A stretch of DNA of 60,000 bases from Nematostella vectensis (taxonomy: Eukaryota; Cnidaria; Anthozoa; Actiniaria; Edwardsiidae), in contig NC_064047.1 in the NCBI RefSeq assembly GCF_932526225.1, positions 12,908,460-12,968,459 of the forward strand, in the 5' to 3' direction. Under the pieces are notes generated by a model. The model saw nothing but the letters and a program-made list of their open reading frames with translations. It did not search any database and was not told the DNA's origin. A program made the position numbers and the translations under genes. Numbering within the stretch: position 1 is the first letter of the stretch; each line of letters opens with the position of its first letter. This document shows positions 13,401 to 52,400 of this stretch, piece by piece.

Positions 13401-14700
13401 TATAGAAGTGCATCAACTGTAAAAATGTAGCTATTAATTGTGTATCAATTTCATGTACTTACCCCTACAACTACTGGTAATGGAAGAATCTGAATCTGGA
13501 AAAAAGAGAAAAAAACTAACTTAGAAAATGGTACTGCGTTAACGATTCATTCTTTATAGAATTTTGAGACAAAGCTTGCAGGCCAAAGAACGATATTAAA
13601 AAATGTGAGGCTCCACTCAAGGATAAGATATTTATAATTAAGCATTTTGAGTAATTGTTTTATTGCATATTCCTTTTTTATAGGGCTGTACTGGAATGAG
13701 AAGCCAGATATCCAACTAATGGAGTGTAAGTATCACCATAGCTGTATACTGCAATAAAGAAAAATAGTATTATGTATGCTCAAGTTTAGAAAAATATAGA
13801 AACAAAGAGAGGTGCACATGAAATAGTCTATCCTATTTTAGGGCCATAATTCAGAAAACTTTAAGCGGTTATTAAGGTATACCCTTGATAAATAAAGTGT
13901 ATTGTATTGTGTTATGTGCAAAGTATTTAACTATATTCCATAATCAGGGTGATAAATACACTATTTTATTCCAACTTACTGGCACAGAGTGTTGATTGTT
14001 GTGCTCTTTGAGGGGACTGGTGGAGTCAACATCTGTTATATTTCTTCGTTTTAGCACATTCTCATCTCTCTTTGACTAAAAAAAACATATAAAAAATATG
14101 TGCATACTGTTTAAGTTAATTGATTATGGTCTATGATGTACAAATTGTACAATCAAGTAAAGTACAAAATCACATTTTGTTAGGTTCGTGAAAAAAACGA
14201 AACAATACAAGTGACCCAATGGTTTACTTGACAATAAAAATATGAGAACATTTTGACTTTGTGATGTTTCTATCGGCAAAAAAATTATCTACCTTTGTTT
14301 TGCGTTAATAGCATCGTGGAACTTTTTAGATCAAAAGCAGAACCAATAAGCATTAATCCAACAAATATTATCTTTCTTGCTCAATGAACTTAGATGAAGA
14401 AAGCATGGCTTCGAATTACATGCGACATACCGCTAAAACTATACAGAAACTGAACTCTCAAGCAAAATGCTACCACTTTACAAACCTTTCTCAGCTGCAC
14501 AGAGACTTCATTGCGCCTTCTTCGCATCTCCTTTAGGAACAAAGCAAAGAAAATAGAGTGAAAACAGTCCTTTTATTTGCAGGATAACAAAGTGAAAGTG
14601 ACAACTTTGAAGCACGCTCAAAAGTGCTCCAGTTTTCGCTCACCGAAGAGTCTTTCCCCTTGTTTTTGAATGCTTGAATTCGACTAATGTTCTCTGCCAT
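1341..14700 (-). CDS. KPNA2: Importin subunit alpha (karyopherin alpha, KPNA2-like), 20 coding exons
   Basis: This is the adaptor that binds nuclear localisation signals and carries cargo through the nuclear pore with importin beta. The joined exons encode 522 residues, the usual family size. Residues 1-60 form the importin-beta-binding domain, with basic clusters RRRR (22-25) and KRR (43-45). Armadillo repeats follow from about 75 to 450. WxxxN-type cargo-binding pairs are at W136/N140, W178/N182, W219/N223, W345/N349 and W387/N391, with W261/Y265 in the central repeat. The acidic C-terminus (about 484-500) fits the CAS-binding region and ends in FNFGS. The N-terminal block [15 protein letters not shown] suggests the alpha-1 (KPNA2) clade; the clade is less certain than the family. 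Joined coding length is 1569 bp with consistent phases and no in-frame stop. The gene is divergent to SPAG17. Confidence 0.95.
1523..1614 (-). CDS. KPNA2: Importin alpha exon 19 (ARM 10, C-terminal)
   Basis: Starts [20 protein letters not shown], matching the family's EECGGLDKIE-type C-terminal repeat, and ends RFFSDE. Acceptor CTGCCACAG, donor GTAAGG. Confidence 0.92.
2057..2117 (-). CDS. KPNA2: Importin alpha exon 18 (ARM 10)
   Basis: Residues 438-457, beginning [20 protein letters not shown], ending in phase 1 at a weaker donor, GAAG|GTGGGC. The first of two possible acceptor AGs is required by frame. Confidence 0.85.
2291..2514. mobile_element. MITE-like element with GCATTCACACCA inverted termini, in importin intron 17
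   Basis: The left end reads CGCATTCACACCA and the right end TGGTGTGAATGCAGCG, its inverted complement, about 225 bp apart, with AT-rich interior and no ORF. No clear target-site duplication was found. Confidence 0.5.
3218..3259 (-). CDS. KPNA2: Importin alpha exon 17 (ARM 9-10)
   Basis: Residues 424-437, [14 protein letters not shown]. Acceptor CTGTTGCAG, donor GTAGGT. Confidence 0.9.
3364..3489. repeat. Long fold-back hairpin in importin intron 16
   Basis: Two arms of about 50 bp (3364-3413 and 3440-3489) are nearly perfect inverted complements. They share CTACATAGGTTTCCCTACAG and a ~25-bp loop. It could be a miniature fold-back transposon, or a strong hairpin in the pre-mRNA. Confidence 0.75.
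3886..3954 (-). CDS. KPNA2: Importin alpha exon 16 (ARM 9)
   Basis: Residues 401-423, starting [17 protein letters not shown]. Acceptor GTGTTTCAG, donor GTACTG. Confidence 0.93.
4011..5131. mobile_element. Non-autonomous pogo/Tc1-like element, importin intron 15
   Basis: Both ends carry CAGTGGAAC in inverted orientation. The flanks run into related sequence rich in TACGAT/ATCGTA, as in pogo-type termini. The left end is preceded by TA. The 1.1-kb interior has no intact transposase ORF. Family assignment comes from terminus style only. Confidence 0.55.
5251..5322 (-). CDS. KPNA2: Importin alpha exon 15 (ARM 8)
   Basis: Residues 377-400, starting [20 protein letters not shown] (W387/N391). 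Acceptor TCTCTCAG, donor GTACTT. It lies just past the right end of the pogo-like element in the same intron region. Confidence 0.95.
5593..5643 (-). CDS. KPNA2: Importin alpha exon 14 (ARM 7-8)
   Basis: Residues 360-376, [17 protein letters not shown]. Acceptor GCCCTGTAG, donor GTAAGC. Confidence 0.92.
6071..6124 (-). CDS. KPNA2: Importin alpha exon 13 (ARM 7, minor groove)
   Basis: Residues 342-359, [18 protein letters not shown], with W345 and N349 of the minor NLS-binding site. Acceptor TATCTGTAG, donor GTACAT. Confidence 0.94.
6156..6209. repeat. 11-bp minisatellite CTGTATGGCAA
   Basis: About five units beside the MITE. Related CTGTATGG sequence continues on the other side of the element, so the MITE probably inserted into this repeat. 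Confidence 0.7.
6209..6462. mobile_element. MITE with AAAGCCGCATTGTCACCAG termini, copy 1
   Basis: Perfect terminal inverted repeats of about 29 bp (TTAAAGCCGCATTGTCACCA and onward) enclose ~195 bp of non-coding DNA. A GGTTACT direct repeat flanks it, possibly a target duplication, though it also belongs to a local 11-bp repeat. A second copy is at 32195-32450. It sits in importin intron 12. Confidence 0.8.
6661..6732 (-). CDS. KPNA2: Importin alpha exon 12 (ARM 6-7)
   Basis: Residues 318-341, beginning [15 protein letters not shown] and ending KKSNIIK. Acceptor GCTTTCAG, donor GTAGAA. Confidence 0.93.
6944..7000 (-). CDS. KPNA2: Importin alpha exon 11 (ARM 6)
   Basis: Residues 299-317, [19 protein letters not shown], almost invariant in the family. 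Acceptor TCTCTAAG, donor GTCAGT. Confidence 0.95.
7291..7422 (-). CDS. KPNA2: Importin alpha exon 10 (ARM 5)
   Basis: Residues 255-298 begin [19 protein letters not shown]. The acceptor CTGCTGTTTAG|GT forms the first unit of the upstream tandem array, so this splice site is present in dozens of copies. Donor GTGAGT. Confidence 0.94.
7421..9570. repeat. 30/32-bp tandem array abutting importin exon 10 acceptor
   Basis: About 67 units of CAGAGAACCTAAACAGCAGA + GAGGCAAAGTTA, with 30-bp variants lacking one GA dinucleotide and common T-to-G changes (CCTAAA/CCGAAA). Read on the gene strand, each unit contains CTCTGCTGTTTAG|GT, the same sequence as the real 3' splice site of exon 10. It fills most of intron 9. 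Confidence 0.97.
9571..10280. other. Remainder of importin intron 9, no feature seen
   Basis: Unique AT-rich sequence between the array and exon 9. ORFs here are short and unsupported. Confidence 0.6.
10281..10406 (-). CDS. KPNA2: Importin alpha exon 9 (ARM 4)
   Basis: Residues 213-254 begin [20 protein letters not shown] (W219/N223, major groove). Acceptor AGATTCAG, donor GAG|GTATGC. The downstream intron holds the 30/32-bp array. Confidence 0.95.
10639..10808 (-). CDS. KPNA2: Importin alpha exon 8 (ARM 3)
   Basis: Residues 156-212 include [15 protein letters not shown] (W178/N182). Acceptor TATTCTTAG|GGGCAGTGCCC, donor GTGAGT. A second copy of the acceptor and first 20 or so exon bases lies just upstream in the intron at 10888-10920. 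Confidence 0.95.
10888..10920 (-). repeat. Duplicated acceptor and 5' end of importin exon 8
   Basis: On the minus strand, TATTCTTAGGGGCAGTGCCC, followed by ATGTTTGT, repeats the exon 8 splice acceptor and exon start about 100 bp upstream of the real one. A single extra copy, not expanded. It may act as a cryptic acceptor. Confidence 0.8.
11074..11159 (-). CDS. KPNA2: Importin alpha exon 7 (ARM 2, cargo-binding Trp)
   Basis: Residues 127-155 include [20 protein letters not shown], the most conserved ARM 2 segment, with W136 and N140 in the major NLS groove. Acceptor TTCCACAG, donor GTATAA. Confidence 0.95.
11417..11464 (-). CDS. KPNA2: Importin alpha exon 6 (ARM 1-2)
   Basis: Completes the split asparagine codon and encodes [15 protein letters not shown], a standard helix-3 segment. 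Acceptor CTCCACAG, donor GTAAGT, ends in phase 2. Confidence 0.92.
11916..12016 (-). CDS. KPNA2: Importin alpha exon 5 (ARM 1)
   Basis: Residues 78-111, containing [17 protein letters not shown], the end of ARM 1. Acceptor TTATTTCAG, donor ATTAA|GTAAGT, ends in phase 2. Confidence 0.9.
12072..12980. mobile_element. Candidate piggyBac-like non-autonomous element, importin intron 4
   Basis: Left end TTAACCCATTGACTCC and right end GGGGTCAATGTGTTAA are inverted near-matches flanked by TTAA, the piggyBac-type target. The 909-bp interior shows no transposase; a 140-codon ORF inside resembles nothing I know. Family call is tentative. Confidence 0.5.
13463..13495 (-). CDS. KPNA2: Importin alpha exon 4 (33-bp small exon, linker)
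   Basis: Residues 67-77, [11 protein letters not shown], acceptor TTTTCCAG and donor GTAAGT. It lies where vertebrate paralogues have the conserved tryptophan-containing start of ARM 1, which is not recognisable here. Phase-0 flanks make it a possible cassette exon. Confidence 0.8.
13980..14075 (-). CDS. KPNA2: Importin alpha exon 3 (end of IBB domain)
   Basis: Residues 35-66. It begins [12 protein letters not shown], the second IBB basic cluster, followed by an asparagine- and histidine-containing linker. The acceptor is TTTTTTTTAG and the donor GTAAGT. Confidence 0.92.
14486..14530 (-). CDS. KPNA2: Importin alpha exon 2 (IBB basic cluster)
   Basis: Residues 20-34, [15 protein letters not shown], between CCTAAAG| and |GTTTGT. 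It carries the arginine run that contacts importin beta and acts as the autoinhibitory NLS mimic. Confidence 0.93.
14644..14700 (-). CDS. KPNA2: Importin alpha exon 1 (start of IBB domain)
   Basis: Encodes residues 1-19, [19 protein letters not shown], and ends TCTTCG|GTGAGC in phase 0. The ATG is the only start that leads into the basic IBB helix. Confidence 0.93.
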
Positions 14701-15186
14701 CTTTCGTACTATATATTTCTACAAAGTTACGGCAAAAGTCGCGAGAAACTACGTTGAAATTCAGAAGACTATGAAGCACTTACGAGATTCGTTTCGAGTG
14801 ATAGCACACTCTGCGAGAATGTACGATTTGAACGTGTACCTTCACATTCTGATTGGCGGGTTGACCAAATCAACCAATCAGATCGCGAGCTACTGAACGG
14901 TCCTTGATTCTGATTGGCCAGTTGACTTTACTATAAGCACGTGCCGAGGCACTATTATAGTAATTACTCTGGAGCCCATACAGTATAAAGCACAATTTAA
15001 GAAAGTCGAGCACCAAATATGAAAAAAATGCAATTATGTAACGAAGAAGGGTTGCAGAGAGCTAAAATAAAAAATCATGCCTTTTTATATCACAAATCAT
15101 ATTTATTATCATAATTTTCGAGAGGGACATAAAGGTTCATTATTTTGCATCCAAGTCCTTCTCGCCCCAGACCCTAAGTGCATATT

Positions 15187-15201
15187 GTTGCGCTTGGCAA
15201 C
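15187..15201 (+). promoter_or_regulatory. RFX X-box-like motif upstream of SPAG17
   Basis: GTTGCG-CTT-GGCAAC matches the RFX consensus of two inverted half-sites with a 0-3 bp spacer, apart from the sixth base of the left half. It lies about 98 bp before the SPAG17 ATG, the usual place in ciliary genes. Confidence 0.6.
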
Positions 15202-15215
15202 GACAACAAATCTTC

Positions 15216-15226
15216 AAAATGGCGGC
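15216..15226 (+). promoter_or_regulatory. YY1-like motif / small upstream ATG
   Basis: AAAATGGCGGC resembles the YY1 core often found at transcription starts. If transcription begins upstream, its ATG opens an 11-codon uORF ending at 15254, before the SPAG17 start. Confidence 0.4.
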
Positions 15227-15298
15227 GACAAATTTATATGAAACCCTCCGATAACTAGGGCCCTAGATTACTCAATTCCATCTCAAATACAGAGGAAA

Positions 15299-45302
<30,004 letters not shown>

Positions 45303-45562
45303 ACATCACGTGAGACACGACTAGCGCTTGGAATAGAAAGCTTTTAATTATATCATACGACGTTCGTTCGTGTTCCTAGGACTCGTGATCAGAGCCTGCG
45401 GTAGAGGCTGCTTATTCATATGTCACGTGAGCTTTACGTGCGCTCTTGTTCCTAGGATAGGCCGTTTCGGTCAACTAATTTTCGTGTCAACTTCACAAAT
45501 AATGAGGGAGGAGCCACCACAACAAACAATCGCCCCAACACTAACAGCGAAATGATAGCACC

Positions 45563-45577
45563 AATAAACACAATAAA
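45563..45577 (+). promoter_or_regulatory. Candidate SPAG17 poly(A) signals
   Basis: Two AATAAA hexamers nine bases apart (45563 and 45572), about 260 bp after the stop, a likely 3' end. Confidence 0.6.
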
Positions 45578-45579
45578 CT

Positions 45580-46885
45580 GCTTTTCTCAACAACCTCATA
45601 GAAACTTATCGGTGTAGCATCCTTAACGCTTTCTACCCATATTGACATCATTTGAATACGAAAACCGCTTCGGCAATGAGGACAGCGGTATTTCCAAGGG
45701 AACCAAGCGCGTGCCTAATAGACCTCCTTCCCGAGATCCAACACGGCCACGTAAAGCGGAGGACTACGAGCTGATTGGTGCAGATTCATGAGTACGTATT
45801 AACGTAACAAAAGAACGCCCCAACCCCACCCCCAACCCCCAAATACAGGAATTTTACCTTTCAAGCGGCACTCGACTGAGATTTGTTGCGTACTTGGTTG
45901 ATGTTTGTCCATTGCGCGCTGTGTGGTCTTTCGTTCTTCTACTAGAGAAAGACGCGCGCGAAAATGAGATGCATAAACTATCCCTGGGTGAACAGCGCCA
46001 TCATTACTGATGAAAACAGTATTACGATAGAGTATTTAACTTTGGTTTGGTTTGGTTTACATGTTTCAGGCATGCAAAGAGGGATTGAGGATTTGCCGAT
46101 CACCGTGTAGATAATTCAAAATATTTTACTTTTTCTAAAGCGTAAAATGACTTGTAAAAAATGTAGAAACATCTTGTAAAGTATTGAACAGTTTTACTGC
46201 GTGTAATTAAAATATTTCTTTATTACTACCATTTGCCTTATTTATGTTGCATGTTTATCCTTAATCAGTAGAATCGTAGTTATGTGCGACTTGCCTTAAC
46301 TGGTCACGTGATGACTGCGCCCGTCACCCCAGAGAACGGCCAAAAAATAAGACCTTTTAATGGAAATAAACCCTTCTTCAGTTTTTGACAAAGAAACTCT
46401 CTGGCTTATACGTAAGCGCTAGATCATTTGCTTATTGTTGTTGCTATTTTGCCGCTAAAAGCCAGAGCGATCGCTAGTTTGCCACCCAAAACGTCGCCTA
46501 TAGACCGTTGTAACGATGTTGCGCGCGCGTCCAAAATTGCCACAGATTGGCGGGCCACTGTTAATCTAAAATGCGGACAAAGGGGATGTGACTTCAAAAC
46601 TCCGCGTAAGTAGCATTTTCTATCGCTTTGTCTGTAAACTTCCTACACAATTTTTGATCAGCTGTGGCCGCCCAGTCTGTGTCATTTTGTATGAGCGCGC
46701 AACATCGTGAAAACGGTCTATTTGCTGGCGCTCAGTAGCCCCCCCCCCCCTCCCCCCGCCACCACAACCCCTTTCCCTAATAAAAAGAACGTATTACTTT
46801 TATTTGGCTTTGTGAAGCTTATCCATTATTTTCTCAAAGATGAGAGTCTCTCTACAGTACATTGCTCCAGCCTTATGGTCCCTCC
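45580..46885. other. Intergenic, no gene; dispersed repeat family B copy 2 at 46301-46500
   Basis: Otherwise unique sequence. Family B copy 2 carries GACTGCGCCCGTCACCCC and CTCTGGCTTATACGTAAGCG. A poly-C run lies at 46739-46758. Confidence 0.6.
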
Positions 46886-49400
46886 CTAAATAGTCGGGTC
46901 GCTTAGCGCACAAAAAGAGCTCAATCTATACACAGCGGACAAAAGCACCAAACTTGGTATAAATATAGCCTAGAGGATGGTTATCAATATTGAGACCGGT
47001 GCCCACCGGTACCATTTGCGGATCCATAAATAAAGAGCAATTCTTTTTTTTAGAAATCTGGTGTTGCGGTTACCCTGTGGTAAGATTTTCATACCTTTTC
47101 AAGTCACAAAAAAGATCAAAATGCACATATTTGAAAAGATTTCTATCATTTCAGCTGTATTCTATCGAATTCCGAGCCAAAAACATATAAATAGCTAAGA
47201 AAAGCTACATTTGAAGAAGGAAAACCTACTGGAACCCAGGCCCCACGCGGCTTTATTTACATCCCTTTTGCTAACAAGCAAATATGACTGATTTTTATTA
47301 ATTAAATAAGCACAAATGTGGTGCACATGAATTTTCCCAGAAATGTTCTTTCAATGAGTTCTCTAAGTATTATATTAAGGGCTATAGAGCTTTAATTTAA
47401 CCAGCGCGGCTGTAATTAATAGGCACGTCAGCAGGAAAAAATATGCTACCGATGAGGGAGATTTTCCATAGCCTATTGTGCGTTGATAAATTATACCATG
47501 ACAACTTGGATCATTTGTTTATCTTTTCGCTACTGCCCTATGTTATTTTAAAATCAAAGTATCACAATTGTTTCCGAGGCGAGAGCCTCGCTCTACCCCA
47601 TGCTAGTTATGTGCCAAAGCGGGGGAGCCGGCAGACGCCCTTGACTTCCAACCACTCGGTCGTATGAAGCCGAAAACCCTAGCTAATAGCGTTCCATGAT
47701 TTTTATTTTCATTTTGTAAAAAAAAAGGATATCGAACTAATATAGATCGGCAGTGGTGGCTTGCGTCTACAGGTATTCCGCTCAAAACCTTCTGATCATA
47801 AGAATAATTCTGGCTTACGTGAGGTTTTGGGCTAAACGTGTCCTCTCTTAAGGTTGACGCTAGTATCGTCAACACTTGAGTATTTGAACACTTGTTTATA
47901 GCACCGTCGTTTCTCCGACACCTCGAAGAAAACGTCCCTGAGAAAGGAAAAATTCTCTGTTTGGAAAGATATCCCATGCGTACGCGCATCATTCTGAAAA
48001 GTCTCTTTCAGTTTGTTTCAGAATAATTCTCTTCCCTTACAATAACGGTCCGCCGATCACTGATCCGCACCTTAGGGAAAGCCTCTAAAACTCTGTCCTT
48101 TAGTAGAAAACGGTTAAAGGATTTCTCATTCCCAAAATCTCCCAAGCGTGTCTCATGTACATTGTGGAGCTCGGACATCAGAAAAAGGAACGTACCATTT
48201 TCAACAGCCTCGACTTATATATTCTGTTAATATATTCTATAAGCCTGACAAAAGCTCTATACTTTTTTATCATCCTCTCTCGCTTCCTGGAGACCTTTCC
48301 TTTTCTTATGCTCCACGGCCCTTTCCATCCCCGAGGCCATCATTGAGACATCTTTAGGATAATAAAATAGTCCTCTAATGCTCGAAGTCCTCTAATGCTA
48401 ATGCTTACAAAGCACCCTTTTAAATCCAAGTGCGGCGATTCGTTGGAGGTTGGTTGCTATCCTGCTAAAAGCATGCGATGCGTTCAACCTCATCACTATG
48501 ATGCACACGTAGGGAGCAATAAGCACTGTTTTTTTCGTAGTGCCTCTGCTGGTCAGCTTTTTTTTAAGTGCTTTCGAGCATTAATACCGCAAATTTGTGA
48601 CAATTCCTGTGCTATTTTGCGCTATTTGCGCGACATAGAGTTTCTACAGATGTTTCTTCTGGGGGCAGAACATCCAAATCATAAAATATTCTCAAGAAAA
48701 GAATAACAACCTAATAATTTTGATTAAGGAGGCATATCTAAAGCATCTTATTGGTATTTGGTGTCTAGTTGGCAGACACTTACAAAGCCCCCTTTTAAAT
48801 CCAATTAAATCCATCTTCACCTCTTTTTATTTAGCCAACGTCAAAATACCCAATAATTGCGATTAATCGCAGATTTAGAAGAAATAAATTTAAAATCAAG
48901 ACAAAATTTCGTATTTAGTAGGTTATAGACATTGTACGTCCTTGATACATAAAGAATGAGATTTTTTTACCTAAAATACGCGATTTTACGAGGTACTTAC
49001 AGCATATACAGTGCCAATATAAGCCGCCATCTTGGATAACCGTGAGGGGGATTGGGTCTAGCTTTGAAAACGTTTTCTCTTAAATAAATCATTTTAATGC
49101 AGCCGACGACAGTTTTATATTGAAATATTAACAAATACTGTTATATTTCCCCTACCAAAAAAAAAAACAATCAGATATTTCGCCTTAGTTTTGGAAATAC
49201 AGATCTTTTAAATTTCACCACAGGGAGCCCGTGATAGACGCTTTTTTCTAATTTTTATTCCGTTATTACACAAAATCCTCAAGTGGTACCGGTGGGCACC
49301 GGTCTCAATATTAATAAGCATCCTCTTGGCTATCTTTATGCCAAGTTTGGTGCTTTTGTCCGCTATGTATAGATTGAAACAAGCGACCGGACTAAAAGGG
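46886..49400. mobile_element. 2.5-kb element with ~120-bp terminal inverted repeats
   Basis: The left end (46886-47012) and the inverted right end (about 49280-49400) match at most positions over roughly 120 bp, including GCGGACAAAAGCACCAAACTTGG and GAGACCGGTGCCCACCGGTACC-type segments. The interior shows no transposase; its longest ORF, 129 codons on the minus strand, is not recognisable. The right end runs directly into the 38-bp array. Confidence 0.75.
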
Positions 49401-49401
49401 T

Positions 49402-52400
49402 ACTTTTTCTCCCCAGGTCAAAGCGGTCTTTTTCTTTCTCCTTTTTCTCCCCAGGTCAAAGCGGTCTTTTTCTTCCTCCTTTTTCTCCCCAGGTCAAAGC
49501 GGTCTTTTTCTTCCTCCTTTTTCTCCCCAGGCCCAAGCGGTCTTTTTGTTCCTCCTTTTTCTCCCCAGGTCAAAGCGGTTTTTTTGTTCCTCCTTTTTCT
49601 CCCCAGGTCAAAGCGATCTTTTTCTTCCTCCTTTTTCTCCCCAGGTCAAAGCGGTCTTTTTGTTCCTCCTTTTTCTCCCCAGGTCAATGCGGTTTTTTTG
49701 TTCCTCCTTTTTCTCCCCAGGTCAAAGCGATCTTTTTCTTCCTCCTTTTTCTCCCCAGGTCAAAGCGGTCTTTTTGTTCCTCCTTTTTCTCCCCAGGTCA
49801 AAGCGATCTTTTTCTTCCTCCTTTTTCTCCCCAGGTCAAAGCGGTCTTTTTGTTCTTCCTTTTTCTCCCCAGGTCAATGCGGTTTTTTTGTTCCTCCTTT
49901 TTCTCCCCAGGTCAAAGCGGTCTTTTTTTTCCCCCTTTTTCTCCCCAGGTCAAAGCGGTCTTTTTCTTCCCCCTTTTTCTCCCCAGGTCAAAGCGGTCTT
50001 TTTCTTCCCCCTTTTTCTCCCAAGGTCAAAGCGGTCTTTTTCTTCCCCCTTTTTCTCCCCAGGTCAAAGCGGTCTTTTTCTTCCTCCTTTTTCTCCCCAG
50101 GTCAAAGCGGTCTTTTTCTTCCCCCTTTTTCTCCCCAGGTCAAAGCGGTCTTTTTCTTCCCCCTTTTTCTCCCCAGGTCAAAGCGGTGTTTTTCTTCCTC
50201 CTTTTTCTACCCAGGTCAAAAGCGGTCGTTTTCTTCCTCTTTTTTCTCCCCACATATCAACATATTCCCCATTGATAGTGTCCTTCGTTTGTATTGCCTT
50301 ATTTGGGCATGGATGCCCATATTTAGAAGAGCTAAAGTTTCCCCACTTGCAGATCTCCAGAAAACATGGAGAAAAGCTGTTTCCTGTCAATTTGAGACTC
50401 GCGGCAAAGATTTGACAAGAAAAACTTGATCGCTTGGTCAAATCTTTATCTCACTAATCTTGAAAAGCCCCTAGACACAGGCCTCCAAGAGATTGACCGA
50501 GCGGGTTTTAAGGTCACCCAAATTTTGATATGGGTGAAAGCGGTCTTTTTCTTCCTCCTTTCTCTCCCCAGGTCAAAGCGGTCTTTTTCTTCCTCCTTTT
50601 TCTCCCCAGGTCAAAGCGGTCTTTTTCTCCCTCCTTTTTCTCCCCAGGTCAAAGCGGTCTTTTTCTTCCCCCTTTTTCTCCCCAGGTCAAAGCGGTCTTT
50701 TTCTTCCTCCTTTTTCTCCCCAGGTCAAAACGGTCTTTTTCTTCCTCCTTTTTCTCCCCAGGTCAAAGCGGTCTTTTTCTTCCCCCTTTTTCTCCCCAGG
50801 TCAAAGCGGTCTTTTTCTTCCCCCTTTTTCTCCCCAGGTCAAAGCGGTCTTTTTCTTCCTCCTTTTTCTCCCCAGGTCAAAGCGGTCTTTTTCTTCCCCC
50901 TTTTTCTCCCCAGGTCAAAGCGGTCTTTTTCTTCCCCCTTTTTCTCCCCAGGTCAAAGCGGTCTTTTTCTTCCCCCTTTTTCTCCCCGGGTCAAAGCGGT
51001 CTTTTTCTTCCTCCTTTTTCTCCCCAGGTCAAAGCGGTCTTTTTGTTCCTCCTTTTTCTCCCCAGGTCAAAGCGGTCTTTTTGTTCCTCCTTTTTCTCCC
51101 CAGGTCAAAGCGGTCTTTTTCTTCCTCCTTTTTCTCCCCAGGTCAAAGCGGTCTTTTTCTTTCTCCTTTTTCTCCCCAGGTCAAAGCGGTCTTTTTGTTC
51201 CTCCTTTTTCTCCCCAGGTCAAAGCGGTCTTTTTGTTCCTCCTTTTTCTCCCCAGGTCAAAGCGGTCTTTTTCTTCCTCCTTTTTCTCCCCAGGTCAAAG
51301 CGGTCTTTTTCTTCCTCCTTTTTCTCCCCAGGTCAAAGCGGTCTTTTTCTACCTCCTTTTGTTCCCCAGGCCCAAGCGGTTTTTTTCTTCCTCCTTTTTC
51401 TCCCCAGGTCAAAGCGGTCTTTTTCTTCCTCCTTTTTCTCCCCTGGTCAAAGCGGTCTTTTTCTTCCTCCTTTTTCTCCCCAGGTCAAAGCGGTCTTTTT
51501 CTTCCTCCTTTTTCTCCCCAGGTCAAAGCGGTCTTTTTGTTCCTCCTTTTTCTCCCCAGGTCAAAGCGGTCTTTTTGTTCCTCCTTTTTCTCCCCAGGTC
51601 AAAGCGGTCTTTTTCTTCCCCCTTTTTCTCCCCAGGTCAAAGCGGTCTTTTTCTTCCCCCTTTTTCTCCCCAGGTCAAAGCGGTCTTTTTGTTCCTCCTT
51701 TTTCTCCCCAGGTCAAAGCGGTCTTTTTGTTCCTCCTTTTTCTCCCCAGGTCAAAGCGGTCGTTTTCTTCCTCCTTTTTCTCCCCAGGTCAAAGCGGTCT
51801 TTTTGTTCCTCCTTTTTCTCCCCAGGTCAAAGCGGTCTTTTTGTTCCTCCTTTTTCTCCCCAGGTCCAAGCGGTCTTTTTCTTCCCCCTTTTTCTTCCCA
51901 GGTCAAAGCGATCTTTTTGTTCCTCCTTTTTCTCCCCAGGTCAAAGCGGTCGTTTTCTTCCTCCATTTTCTCCCCAGGTCAAAGCGGTCTTTTTGTTCCT
52001 CCTTTTTCTCCCCAGGTCAAAGCGGTCGTTTTCTTCCTCCTTTTTCTCCCCAGGTCAAAGCGGTCTTTTTGTTCCTCCTTTTTCTCCCCAGGTCAAAGCG
52101 GTCTTTTTCTTCCCCCTTTTTCTCCCCAGGTCAAAGCGGTCTTTTTCTTCCCCCTTTTTCTCCCCAGGTCAAAGCGATCTTTTTGTTCCTCCTTTTTCTC
52201 CCCAGGTCAAAGCGGTCGTTTTCTTCCTCCTTTTTCTCCCCAGGTCAAAGCGGTCTTTTTGTTCCTCTTTTTTCTCCCCAGGTCAAAGCGGTCTTTTTCT
52301 TCCTCCTTTTTCTCCCCAGGTCAAAGCGGTCTTTTTCTTCCTCCTTTTTCTCCCCAGGTCAAAGCGGTCTTTTTGTTCCTCCTTTTTCTCCCCAGGTCAA

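Larger units (their letters stand above)
14701..15298. promoter_or_regulatory. Shared divergent promoter region of importin alpha and SPAG17
   Basis: The 598 bp between the two start codons. It holds three CCAAT boxes (14852-14856 and 14913-14917 inverted, 14874-14878 direct), an E2F-like TTGGCGGG at 14853-14860, an X-box-like palindrome and a YY1-like ATGGCGGC. No TATA box is obvious. Transcription start sites cannot be placed from sequence alone. Confidence 0.65.

Noticed and set aside
47603-47992. 129-codon minus-strand ORF inside the 2.5-kb element as a transposase
   Set aside because: No recognisable catalytic or DNA-binding motif and no supporting flanking exon.
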